Assembly: GCA_937894825.1 (NCBI GenBank) | Contig: CALCQT010000369.1 | Coordinates: forward strand, 1 to 19,805 | DNA from: an uncultured Anaerolineaceae bacterium | GTDB taxonomy: Bacteria; Chloroflexota; Anaerolineae; Anaerolineales; Anaerolineaceae | DNA length: 19,805 bases | Direction: 5' to 3' | Shown here: piece after piece, positions 8,299-14,483 of the stretch | Layout: the number at the start of each line of letters is the position of its first letter | How positions within the stretch are numbered: position 1 is the stretch's first letter | Made by a program: the position numbers and the translations under genes | The notes under the pieces: generated by a model | What the model was told of the DNA's origin: nothing | The model's input: only the letters and a program-made list of their open reading frames with translations | The model's database searches: none

Positions 8299-9031
8299 CG
8301 CTGCTTCTTCCATTCTTCCCACAGCTTCCGGCTCTTCTCCGGACGCCCGATCCCCTTGATCCCAGCCATCCTGCGTTCCTGCATCACCAGAAATCCCAGC
8401 ATGCAGTACGGAGTCTCCCACAATATTTCATGCAGGCTGGCACCTGGAATGACCTTGGCGGCCAGGCTCGCCGCCAAAGATAGGAAGTCTAGGTTGTACC
8501 TGCTTTTTTTTTACCGTCGTCACCATGCCTGGGGAGCATGCTGAAACCCGTCGCCATCGTCAGATAATCCCCGATCTCACGTGCCGCGCCCGCCGGGGAA
8601 AAACTGCCCAGCGCGGCACAGTATTCCACCGCCGCCGCATCCAGCTCCGCCTCGGCATCCGCAATCGCCTGACGCCGCGACGCCATCAGGACGCCACCGG
8701 TCTTATCGTCCTCACCGGCCATCTTCTCTAAATCCTTTTTGCGGTACATCAAACGCAAAACAGGTCCGGCCACCTTCTTCCGCTCGCCGATCAGGTAGAT
8801 CGCCCGGAAGATGTCCAGGGTCTCCACCTGACCGGCGCCAGTTTCTGACACAAACGGAGAATTAATCGCATCCAGCAGCGCGATGACCGCAGCAGCAGGT
8901 GCCGGAAAGAGGCGCCCGGCAATCTCAACCTGGCCGGTAAGTGCGACCGTCATCTCAAGATTGTCCGAGGCCGACCCGGCAAACTCCGGCTCATCGGCGA
9001 TCTGCTGAAGTATGTCCTTTTGCTCGTTCAT
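8232..9031 (-). CDS. Tail assembly chaperone, long form by -1 frameshift (G-T type fusion)
   Basis: The upstream frame (8489-9031) and a downstream frame (to 8232) overlap around nine consecutive A residues at 8504-8512. A -1 slip on AAA-AAA-AAA leads directly into the downstream frame with no stop, giving about 266 residues: 176 from the first frame and 90 from the second. The added part (SRYNLDFLSLAASLAA..., then EILWETPYCMLGFLV) ends in a Lys/Gln-rich tail. Its only in-frame start near the front is a TTG at 8477 without a ribosome binding site, so it is unlikely to be independently translated. The gene pair just upstream of the tape measure, with a slippery run, is the conserved design of lambda G/GT and many other long-tailed phages. 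The long form is expected to bind the tape measure and recruit tube subunits. Confidence 0.8.
8453..8512 (-). promoter_or_regulatory. Programmed -1 frameshift signal: A9 slippery run and downstream stem-loop
   Basis: Slippery run: nine A residues (8512-8504), read as AAA AAA AAA in the zero frame. The zero-frame stop is at 8491-8489. Stem-loop on the mRNA: CTTTGGCGGC (8479-8470) pairs with GCCGCCAAGG (8462-8453), ten pairs including one G-U, with a seven-base loop. It starts 24 bases after the run, farther than the usual 5-9 bases, so it may be only a partial stimulator or coincidental. Confidence 0.65.
8489..9031 (-). CDS. Tail assembly chaperone, short form (G-like)
   Basis: 180 residues from ATG 9031 with GAGGTG five bases upstream, ending at TAG 8489 soon after the slippery run (DDGKKKAGTT). 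The protein is mostly helical and acidic to neutral (VEIAGRLFPAPAAAVIALLDAINSPF is split here by a Pro-Ala turn; RAIYLIGERKK; SRRQAIADAEAELDAAAVEYCAAL), as expected for a soluble tail chaperone rather than a virion protein. It follows the tail tube candidate and precedes the tape measure. In known systems the short form is made in large excess over the frameshifted form and neither is in the mature particle. Sequence similarity to lambda G is not evident; the call rests on position, size and the frameshift signal. Confidence 0.75.
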   Translation of the reverse strand: MNEQKDILQQIADEPEFAGSASDNLEMTVALTGQVEIAGRLFPAPAAAVIALLDAINSPFVSETGAGQVETLDIFRAIYLIGERKKVAGPVLRLMYRKKDLEKMAGEDDKTGGVLMASRRQAIADAEAELDAAAVEYCAALGSFSPAGAAREIGDYLTMATGFSMLPRHGDDGKKKAGTT

Positions 9032-9039
9032 GTTTCACC

Positions 9040-9384
9040 TCAGGTTGCTGAAGGAGCCGTGTACGAAGTTAGCGTTGCCGAATCTTTCTTGGTTGCCGTG
9101 ATCGATACCTTCTTGAATTCGGTGTTGGCCTCAGTAACATTGCAGGCAGTGACCAGATATTCCACAGTATCGACAGTGATAGTTGTTCCCGGCCCCGGCA
9201 AGGTTGCATCCGAGTCAAACAACGCGTCAAACTGAACTTCATCGCCGATCGAATATGCCCGCTGGGCAATCACCCGTCCAAGGTGATCCCGCGCCTCTGC
9301 GACTTCCGCGCTCTTGTTGTTGTTTTTGTTCTGCACGACTCCATAGGTTGCATCATCATCTGTTCCAAATACCAAAGTTGCCAT
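9040..9384 (-). CDS. Probable major tail tube protein (small)
   Basis: 114 residues from ATG 9384 with a perfect AGGAGG seven bases upstream, the kind of strong ribosome binding site expected of an abundant virion protein. The sequence is beta-rich (RAYSIGDEVQFDALFDSD, TTITVDTVEYLVTAC, FKKVSITATKKDSATL) with no membrane segment, consistent with a compact beta-sandwich tube subunit. Position fits: after the neck/terminator-like genes and before the chaperone pair and tape measure. It is shorter than most siphovirus tube proteins, and no sheath gene accompanies it, so the tail should be non-contractile. An alternative is another small tail component. The family is not recognised from sequence alone. 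Confidence 0.6.
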   Translation of the reverse strand: MATLVFGTDDDATYGVVQNKNNNKSAEVAEARDHLGRVIAQRAYSIGDEVQFDALFDSDATLPGPGTTITVDTVEYLVTACNVTEANTEFKKVSITATKKDSATLTSYTAPSAT

Positions 9385-9395
9385 TTTATTCCTCC

Positions 9396-9839
9396 TTATG
9401 CCTTAATCTTGGAGATTATTCTGGTCTCCACCAGCCACGCCGTATGCTGACTGTCCACAGCCAGCGCCATGATATCCTCAATCATCAGACTCGCCCCGCA
9501 GTTCATGCGCAACGTCTGCCCAGGCTGCAAACCCGTAAACTTCTCGACAACCCCGTCCAGCAGCGTGCAGGCCGATGTCGCCTTCTCTTCCATCGACAGC
9601 GGCAAAAACTCATCCACAAGAATGATCTCCAGTGCCAGTTCACGCCAGGCTGCCGGTTGCGGAAAATTCTGCGGCGGGCAATTCACAATCGCCGCCGGAA
9701 ACACCGACAGCTCCGGAATCGCCGCAAACAGGTTCTCAACACTCGTGATCGCGGCCTTGGAGACCAGACGGAACAACCCGCTTGCCTCCAGCTTCCCGCG
9801 AACCTCGTCCATGATCTCGTTCAGTCCTATGTATTCCAT
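9396..9839 (-). CDS. Mu gp37-like (DUF1834-type) minor tail / terminator protein
   Basis: 147 residues from ATG 9839, overlapping the end of the preceding gene by 13 bases, with AAAGGAA eight bases upstream. The alpha/beta pattern fits the gp37/DUF1834 group found after gp36 and gpG-like genes in Mu-like prophages: an N-terminal helix (GLNEIMDEVRGKLEASGLF), a strand around PELSVFPAAIVNCPPQ, then a ferredoxin-like alternation (ALEIILVDEFLPLS, ALAVDSQHTAWLVETRIIS). Such proteins resemble tail terminator/completion proteins that cap the tube and join it to the head. Assignment rests on gene order plus the fold-like pattern; exact function is uncertain. Confidence 0.7.
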   Translation of the reverse strand: MEYIGLNEIMDEVRGKLEASGLFRLVSKAAITSVENLFAAIPELSVFPAAIVNCPPQNFPQPAAWRELALEIILVDEFLPLSMEEKATSACTLLDGVVEKFTGLQPGQTLRMNCGASLMIEDIMALAVDSQHTAWLVETRIISKIKA

Positions 9840-10381
9840 TTCTGCTGTTCCTTTTGCAGAATCGACATCGCCTCACGCTCGCCAAGCCACAGCACCCGCG
9901 CATCATTCGGGAACCACGGATCCGGACGCTGTACGGATTTTGAGGCCAGTACATACAGCGCCTTGAATTCCTTCTTCTTCCCGCTCCCTTTGCTGTACCC
10001 CAGCAACCGGGTGCCTGGCAACCTGAACAGAGGACGATCCGGACGCTCCAGCTCATACGCCCGTTTTCCCTCCGCTTCCGAATCAATCGGAATCGTCAGA
10101 ACACGGGCATTCACTGGCCGGATTACGCCGCCATACTGCTTGATCACGGCCCCTCGCTGGCTGCTCGAAACCTCCGCCGAATCTGTGCCGGTGCTTCGCA
10201 CCTGCACACTCCGCGCCAGGTCACGCCACCAGCGGCGGCCGCCTTTGCCGCGAGCCGTCGCCCTCGCCTCCATCGCTGCGGAATTCGCCCAGACTTTCAC
10301 AAAGCCGGACTTGTTGCGCACCATCGAAACCAGCTTGGCCAGGTTTTGATTCAGGGCAGGTGTTTGAACCGTGACTTGCAT
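9827..10381 (-). CDS. gpG-like virion morphogenesis (tail completion/neck) protein
   Basis: 184 residues from ATG 10381, whose A is shared with the stop of the gp36-like gene (TGATG), with GAAAGGG six bases upstream. An N-terminal helical, basic stretch (MVRNKSGFVKVWANSAAMEAR) is followed by QYGGVIRPVNARVLTIPID. That motif is typical of phage neck/tail-completion proteins of the Mu gpG and HK97 gp10 type (tail_completion family, from memory). The C-terminal part has a basic Lys-rich turn (GYSKGSGKKKEF) and a final helix. It most likely helps attach the tail to the head or complete the tail. In Mu, gene G lies before I. Here it lies after gp36, an arrangement of non-contractile transposable phages and other siphoviruses. 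Confidence 0.7.
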   Translation of the reverse strand: MQVTVQTPALNQNLAKLVSMVRNKSGFVKVWANSAAMEARATARGKGGRRWWRDLARSVQVRSTGTDSAEVSSSQRGAVIKQYGGVIRPVNARVLTIPIDSEAEGKRAYELERPDRPLFRLPGTRLLGYSKGSGKKKEFKALYVLASKSVQRPDPWFPNDARVLWLGEREAMSILQKEQQKWNT

Positions 10382-10809
10382 CAGTACCCTTTCATCTTTG
10401 AACGCCCGAACACCGGAGTCTCAATCTCAACCAGTACCGCACCGGCTCCGCCGGCTGCCCCGCCATCGGCCCCCAGTTCACGGGCGCCAGGAAGCCGCAG
10501 CAGCCCGGAGGCCGCATCGCGCAAGCTTTTGCGAACCGCATCAACTCGCCGGGTCACCTTCTCCGGAATGCTGCTGCCGCCGGCACGGGTGTAGGATTTC
10601 TCCTCGGCCAGCGTGAGATTCCACTCCGCAAGCAGAACTTGCGACGCCGCAGCAGCCACCGGCACGACATAACGCCCGCCCAGATACGCATCGATCTCGG
10701 CCGCAGCCTGGGCAAGGTCTTCCAGCGCCGCCGGTTCATTGTCCCGGTAAATCGACGTGTAAACATTGCCCAGTCTCAAAGCCAATGCTGCTGCGGTCGC
10801 GTAACTCAT
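10381..10809 (-). CDS. Mu gp36-like (DUF1320) head completion protein
   Basis: 142 residues from ATG 10809, overlapping the capsid gene stop by four bases (ATGA). The order of features matches DUF1320/gp36: MSYATAAALALRLG, then a helix pair with AAAEIDAYLGGRYVVP, a helical bundle, and a C-terminal VFGRSKMKGY (the family commonly ends in a VF-x-R-x2-M-like element). Such proteins are adaptors at the head-tail connector and bind the portal ring after packaging. Its place directly after the major head subunit is the same as in Mu. An Ala/Gly-rich linker (ELGADGGAAGGAGA) before the end is slightly longer than I expect. Confidence 0.85.
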   Translation of the reverse strand: MSYATAAALALRLGNVYTSIYRDNEPAALEDLAQAAAEIDAYLGGRYVVPVAAAASQVLLAEWNLTLAEEKSYTRAGGSSIPEKVTRRVDAVRKSLRDAASGLLRLPGARELGADGGAAGGAGAVLVEIETPVFGRSKMKGY

Positions 10810-11696
10810 CCCAGATTCCCTCCGATGACCAGCAACGGGCAGGTGCCGAGCGCCGCGCCGCGGTAATGCAGTCCGTAGTGGTTCTCGTTCTTGTCCTTGA
10901 CGCAGGTGTCATGATCCTGATCCCAGCGCACCATCGGACCCTCCAGACGTTTCTGGACGCCGATCGGTTTGATCCCGCGAGACGTGCACGCAAGGAACCA
11001 TTGTGAGCCGCTGATGTACGGATTCACCTGGATCTTGCATTCGTCCTTGTGGATGTTGTCCACCGCAGCGCCTTCCTCGACAACCAGGCTGACCGACAGA
11101 ATCTTCTTCGCAGTCTTCTCGAGCGTCGGCCCGACAATCAGGAGATCCGGAATCAGACCCAGCGGATTCTCATTGGTCGTGTCCTTGTAGGCCATCATCA
11201 ACCCGCGGGCAGTCTCATACGTCGTCACGCTCAACGCTTGGTTGACCACGTTGTTGTACGTCGCCTTGCCAAGCTTCCGGTTCGCCAGGTAGAAATTCGA
11301 GCCGTCGGCCCATTTGCCGGGACTCAGCAGCGCCTCAGTCGCCAGGCGACCCCACAGATTGCCGCCATCAATGCCCATGCTCTGGAACATCGGATCATAG
11401 AAGCCGATGTTGTCGTCCGAAATGTCATTCCGGTTCACAGCCTCCGTGTGCTCGAAATCTTCGTTCAGAACCGTCATGAATTTGCCGTTCAGACGGTTGA
11501 TGACGCGATCACCCAACCACTTGCGCATGCCACCGGTGACGATGGTGATCGGGTACTTCTCAGCCGCAGCGTTCGATTTGATGATATTCGTCCATTGCGT
11601 GTAATCGTTCCAGGCCTGACTCAGACCCTTGTTCAGTGAGGTGTTCAACGCCGTGAACAGCGCATTCATGACCTCGCGTGTCAAAATAACTCCCAT
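10806..11696 (-). CDS. T: Major capsid protein, Mu gpT family
   Basis: 296 residues from ATG 11696 with AGGAGG nine bases upstream. The sequence resembles Mu gpT: an N-terminal helix with FTALNTSLNKGLSQA, then WNDYTQWTNIIKSNAAAEKYPI, FDH-like region YDPMFQSMGIDGGNLWGRLA, the long TTYETARGLMMAYKDTTNENPLG split between helix and loop, PDLLIVGPTLEKTAKKIL, and a conserved end with GSQWFLAC and DHDTCVKDKNENHYGL. The usual family length is close to 300, so it is complete. It forms the icosahedral shell, assembled on the scaffold encoded inside the protease gene and matured by that protease. It is followed by gp36 and preceded by the decoration/fibre gene. Confidence 0.93.
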   Translation of the reverse strand: MGVILTREVMNALFTALNTSLNKGLSQAWNDYTQWTNIIKSNAAAEKYPITIVTGGMRKWLGDRVINRLNGKFMTVLNEDFEHTEAVNRNDISDDNIGFYDPMFQSMGIDGGNLWGRLATEALLSPGKWADGSNFYLANRKLGKATYNNVVNQALSVTTYETARGLMMAYKDTTNENPLGLIPDLLIVGPTLEKTAKKILSVSLVVEEGAAVDNIHKDECKIQVNPYISGSQWFLACTSRGIKPIGVQKRLEGPMVRWDQDHDTCVKDKNENHYGLHYRGAALGTCPLLVIGGNLG

Positions 11697-11721
11697 GATT
11701 CATTTCCTCCTTAACTGTTGA

Positions 11722-12426
11722 TTATGCCCAAGTGTCGAGAGCGACGCGAACCCACGTGTCAGTATCCGTACAGAGATACAGATACGTCCCAGCACTGGCG
11801 ATGTCACCCTTGACGCCAGTGTCACTGGCCGTTGCAGGTGCGGCTACCAGACGGACATTACCGGCGGCGGCGCCTGCAACCAGAGCAGCGGCCTTGATCG
11901 TGCTTTCGGCAGCTTCCAGATCGGCGGCAATGGCGGCGGCGCCTGCAACCAGAGCAGCGGCCTTGATCGTGCTTTCGGCAGCTTCCAGATCGGCGGCAAT
12001 TGCAGCGGCGCCAGCGGCGGCACCAGCAGCAGCGGCAGCGGCATAGCCCGGACGGATATCCACGAAGGCTTCATCGTCATAGACATCCACCAGGATTCCG
12101 ACACAAACCGCATTGCTCGACGTGGTCGCGACTTCCGTCGGACCGCTCGCATAGACCGGTTTGCCGCGGTCACCGCGTTCAGGCCCGTTGCTGTCGGCAA
12201 TATCCAGCCCGACAATCCCGTCCCGAACCTCGACTGTATTGGCATCGTCATCCACGTGCACCGCAATACCGGCAACCGTCAGCCCGGCCGTATCGGATGC
12301 CTCAATTGCCTTTCCTTCCGCATCCAGGCAGACGATGTCGCCTTCCTCGATGTCAGCCGCGTCGGCCATTGTGTAGACCGCCAGCGGGTTTGTGCCGTTC
12401 GCTTCACGGCGGTTCATCCCATTCAT
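11722..12426 (-). CDS. Head decoration / head-fibre protein with duplicated Ala-rich segment
   Basis: 234 residues from ATG 12426 (AGGAGG six bases upstream, ATGA overlap with the protease gene). Residues ~10-128 form a small beta-barrel-like domain similar to DUF2190-type capsid-stabilising proteins (DIEEGDIVCLDAEGKAIEAS, RGKPVYASG). Residues ~128-188 are Ala-rich helix containing a 23-residue unit present twice exactly (AIAADLEAAESTIKAAAL core). Residues ~190-234 (APATASDTGVKGDIA, TYLYLCTDTDTWVRVAL) match a small C-terminal domain common in phage head and tail fibres. Together this suggests a capsid-bound decoration base with a short helical stalk and a knob exposed outside the head. Position next to the capsid gene supports this. 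Surface binding target unknown. Confidence 0.75.
   Translation of the reverse strand: MNGMNRREANGTNPLAVYTMADAADIEEGDIVCLDAEGKAIEASDTAGLTVAGIAVHVDDDANTVEVRDGIVGLDIADSNGPERGDRGKPVYASGPTEVATTSSNAVCVGILVDVYDDEAFVDIRPGYAAAAAAGAAAGAAAIAADLEAAESTIKAAALVAGAAAIAADLEAAESTIKAAALVAGAAAGNVRLVAAPATASDTGVKGDIASAGTYLYLCTDTDTWVRVALDTWA
11863..12000 (-). repeat. 69-bp perfect tandem duplication inside decoration gene
   Basis: Two adjacent identical 69-base units (11863-11931 and 11932-12000), in frame, encode two identical 23-residue Ala-rich helical units. A degenerate Ala-rich stretch continues on the N-terminal side. Perfect identity, including third positions, indicates recent duplication. Confidence 0.95.
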
Positions 12427-12929
12427 TTCGCGCCTCCTTCATTCTTCAGTTGACGTTTCTTCTCTTCCAGCATTGCTGCTTCATCAATTCCCATGCTCTT
12501 GGCAACACGCTGCTCCTCGCCAGTCAATGCCACAACCGCTTCCGTCGAAGCCTGCGCAGCAGCGCTAACCGGAACGGTCTTGCTCGCAGGAATCGCCTGC
12601 AGAAATTCGCCCAGAGCCACGCTGTCCATCTTCAACAGCACATCCTTCTGGGCCTTGCAGACCCGGCCATCAGCCAGAGCGGCATCGATCAGCGCACTTT
12701 TTTTCGCGGTCTCGGCAGCCAGTTCCAGAGCATCCGCACGTTCCGCTTTCGGTTTCAGCGTCGCAATCTCGGCAGCCAGAGCCTCGACCTTGCCCGCCTG
12801 TTCACGAAGTCCCGGCAATTCCCCTGCCAGGACTTCCACTTTCCCAGCCAGAGCTTCGTCCTGTTCCGCTCCGAGGGCCAGGCTTGCGTCGCCCAGCAGT
12901 TTACGCAGGGCAGCCTCCAGTTTCTTCAT
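12423..12929 (-). CDS. Z: Nested scaffold protein (Mu gpZ-like) from internal start
   Basis: In-frame ATG at 12929 inside the protease gene (codon 189) has AGGAGG five bases upstream, better than the protease's own site. It yields a 168-residue product, MKKLEAALRKLLGDAS onward, mostly charged helix with long heptad-like Ala/Leu/Glu stretches and ending KKRQLKNEGGAK. The start falls exactly at the boundary between the hydrophilic linker and the helical domain. Mu gene Z and lambda Nu3 are made the same way and serve as the internal scaffold for capsid assembly. Start prediction is from the ribosome binding site and domain boundary. Confidence 0.8.
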   Translation of the reverse strand: MKKLEAALRKLLGDASLALGAEQDEALAGKVEVLAGELPGLREQAGKVEALAAEIATLKPKAERADALELAAETAKKSALIDAALADGRVCKAQKDVLLKMDSVALGEFLQAIPASKTVPVSAAAQASTEAVVALTGEEQRVAKSMGIDEAAMLEEKKRQLKNEGGAK

Positions 12930-13493
12930 CTTGTCCTCCTGTTTCTTGTTGTTTCCATTTTGCCCCGGCTCCTCACCGGAGGCGGCCAAAACATCCAGAT
13001 CGCACAGCGCCGGAACATTGTCCAGCGCAACACTGGTGATGCGGACCGGCCCTTTCCCGTCAAGCCCGCGCACCACCGGCGAAAAATAACGCAGCTGGCC
13101 TCGGCGGAACATCTCCGCAGCCAGAGGCAGCCATTCCACATTCGCAATCCACAAATCCCCGTCCCGCTCCACAATGTCACCAAATCCCATCGCGGCAATC
13201 CCCTGCGGTACCATACGCAACGCATCACGCTCGCTCACACCAGCAGCCTCGGCGGCCATAAACAATGCGTGCCGGCTGTCCAGCGGAATCTTCTCCCCAC
13301 GCTCGCGGTGATACTGAACGGCCGCCGAAATGTCTTCGGCACAAAGGGACAGGACATATTCCGCACCATTCTTCTTCAGACGGTTCTCGCCAGCCTTCAG
13401 CAGGCGCCAGCTCGTCCGAAGCTCCCCAAGCTTGCCACGAGGATCCTCAGCCTGAAACACAAGACCGTCAAAAATCTCATACGGATTGTTCAT
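12423..13493 (-). CDS. I: Mu gpI-like prohead protease with C-terminal scaffold
   Basis: 356 residues from ATG 13493, overlapping the previous stop (ATGA) and preceded by GAGGAG. Residues ~1-175 are the protease: IPLDSRHALF places a probable catalytic His at 75, and RYFSPVV a probable catalytic Ser at 138, matching the pattern of Mu-like I proteases. A hydrophilic linker (GQNGNNKKQEDK) follows. Residues 189-356 are charged, Ala/Glu/Lys-rich helix with coiled-coil character, as in scaffold proteins. The protease matures the prohead and removes the scaffold. The scaffold can also be made alone from an internal start (separate entry). In Mu the same protease-scaffold arrangement is genes I and Z. 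Confidence 0.88.
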   Translation of the reverse strand: MNNPYEIFDGLVFQAEDPRGKLGELRTSWRLLKAGENRLKKNGAEYVLSLCAEDISAAVQYHRERGEKIPLDSRHALFMAAEAAGVSERDALRMVPQGIAAMGFGDIVERDGDLWIANVEWLPLAAEMFRRGQLRYFSPVVRGLDGKGPVRITSVALDNVPALCDLDVLAASGEEPGQNGNNKKQEDKMKKLEAALRKLLGDASLALGAEQDEALAGKVEVLAGELPGLREQAGKVEALAAEIATLKPKAERADALELAAETAKKSALIDAALADGRVCKAQKDVLLKMDSVALGEFLQAIPASKTVPVSAAAQASTEAVVALTGEEQRVAKSMGIDEAAMLEEKKRQLKNEGGAK

Positions 13494-13702
13494 GACGCCT
13501 CCTCTTTCTTCGCGGTCTCCGCACGCCTGTCAGCAAGCACCTGATCCGCGGCCTTGCTCGCGACAGCAAGAAGAACATAGAAAAACAAAAACACGATCGC
13601 GGCAACTATGCGCCCAGTCACTCGATCAGCATCGCCAAAAATCGCCAGGCCCATCGTCGCCATGAACAACAGAAAATTCACGCGAAAACTCAATTTCAGC
13701 AT
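13490..13702 (-). CDS. Small two-helix membrane protein inside head gene cluster
   Basis: 70 residues from ATG 13702 with GGAGG seven bases upstream; its stop overlaps the protease start. Two hydrophobic segments (residues ~9-22, NFLLFMATMGLAIF; and ~32-50, RIVAAIVFLFFYVLLAVAS) are joined by a short polar loop, and the C-terminus is charged (RRAETAKKEEAS). It therefore probably lies in the inner membrane. Mu has no membrane protein between F and I, so this looks like an accessory (moron-like) or lysis-related gene. The two-segment shape with a charged tail would fit a small holin or superinfection-exclusion protein, but nothing decides between these. Confidence 0.65.
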   Translation of the reverse strand: MLKLSFRVNFLLFMATMGLAIFGDADRVTGRIVAAIVFLFFYVLLAVASKAADQVLADRRAETAKKEEAS

Positions 13703-13733
13703 CAGATACCTCCATTATTGCGCAAACCAAATG

Positions 13734-14483
13734 TCATTTTTCCACTGATAATGATAATGTTCCATCCTCATTGTATTTCACATTGTATTTTTGCTCCAGC
13801 TCGCCAATGACCTGGCTGCGCAGCTGATCGTCATCAATCAATTTCGGATCCAGTTTCCGGAACGCCTCCGCCGGGTCGAACTTGAACCCCGATTCGCTCT
13901 CCGGAACCGCCTCCGCCTTGATCTTGTCAGCGCCATTTTCCGGTAGTTCCGCATCCTCAACATCGCAGTTGCAGTTGAATTCCCACGGAGGATAAATCCG
14001 GTGCCACACCGGGTCGCTCTTCAGAAACACTCTGCCGTCAAGCGCCGCATGTGCATCTCTGGGATTCGGGCCAGTGATGTAGCGCCAGCAAGGCCAGCGT
14101 TCCTCGATCTCCGGATCACGGCTGACCTGGTAGCGGCCAACCCCCGCAGCCATCGCCGCATTCTGACGCATCACCAGATTCAGCCGCATTGTCGAGGCAA
14201 TGTTCGTAATCTTCTCTCCATCCGCAAAGCGTTCACCCGGTTTCTTCTGGTCATACCACTTCTTGAACTTCATCCGCGCCGTAGCCAGGTCGATCTCCCC
14301 GCGGCTGTATGCATCCGATACCCCGCGCAGCTGATCCAGGACTTTACTCTCCGCCACCCGCGCCGAGAAAAAGCAGTGCGCCCGCACCTGCGCCGGGATT
14401 TCCTCCGAAATCACACGGCTCGTCATGTCCGTCGGCATGTTCAGACGCTTCTCCAGATAATCTTTGGCGGCAGTGAAATCCAT
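13734..14483 (-). CDS. F: Mu F-like minor head / head morphogenesis protein
   Basis: 249 residues from ATG 14483, which shares a base with the portal stop (TGATG); an in-frame extension to 14555 inside the portal gene is not needed. The sequence shows the head-morphogenesis pattern of Mu F / SPP1 gp7: an N-terminal helical part, then TMRLNLVMRQNAAMAAGVGRYQ, a WRYITGPNPRDAHAALDGRVF segment (split by Pro-Arg), and PPWEFNCNCDVEDAEL with the conserved PP-x3-N-C-x-C ending. The C-terminus past residue ~200 is a short helical tail. Mu F is about 430 residues, so this is a short member containing the core domain. It follows the portal as usual and probably sits in the prohead near the portal, needed early in assembly. 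Confidence 0.88.
   Translation of the reverse strand: MDFTAAKDYLEKRLNMPTDMTSRVISEEIPAQVRAHCFFSARVAESKVLDQLRGVSDAYSRGEIDLATARMKFKKWYDQKKPGERFADGEKITNIASTMRLNLVMRQNAAMAAGVGRYQVSRDPEIEERWPCWRYITGPNPRDAHAALDGRVFLKSDPVWHRIYPPWEFNCNCDVEDAELPENGADKIKAEAVPESESGFKFDPAEAFRKLDPKLIDDDQLRSQVIGELEQKYNVKYNEDGTLSLSVEK

Noticed and set aside
8232..8477. Downstream chaperone frame as an independent gene from TTG 8477
   Set aside because: No ribosome binding site, and the -1 frame is open through the slippery run, so frameshift fusion is the simpler reading.
9183..10349. 388-residue plus-strand open frame
   Set aside because: Crosses three well-supported minus-strand genes and their ribosome binding sites.
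12000..13544. 514-residue plus-strand open frame
   Set aside because: Shadow of the protease/scaffold and decoration genes; composition (His/Gln/Arg/Ser) is typical of antisense reading of high-G+C genes.
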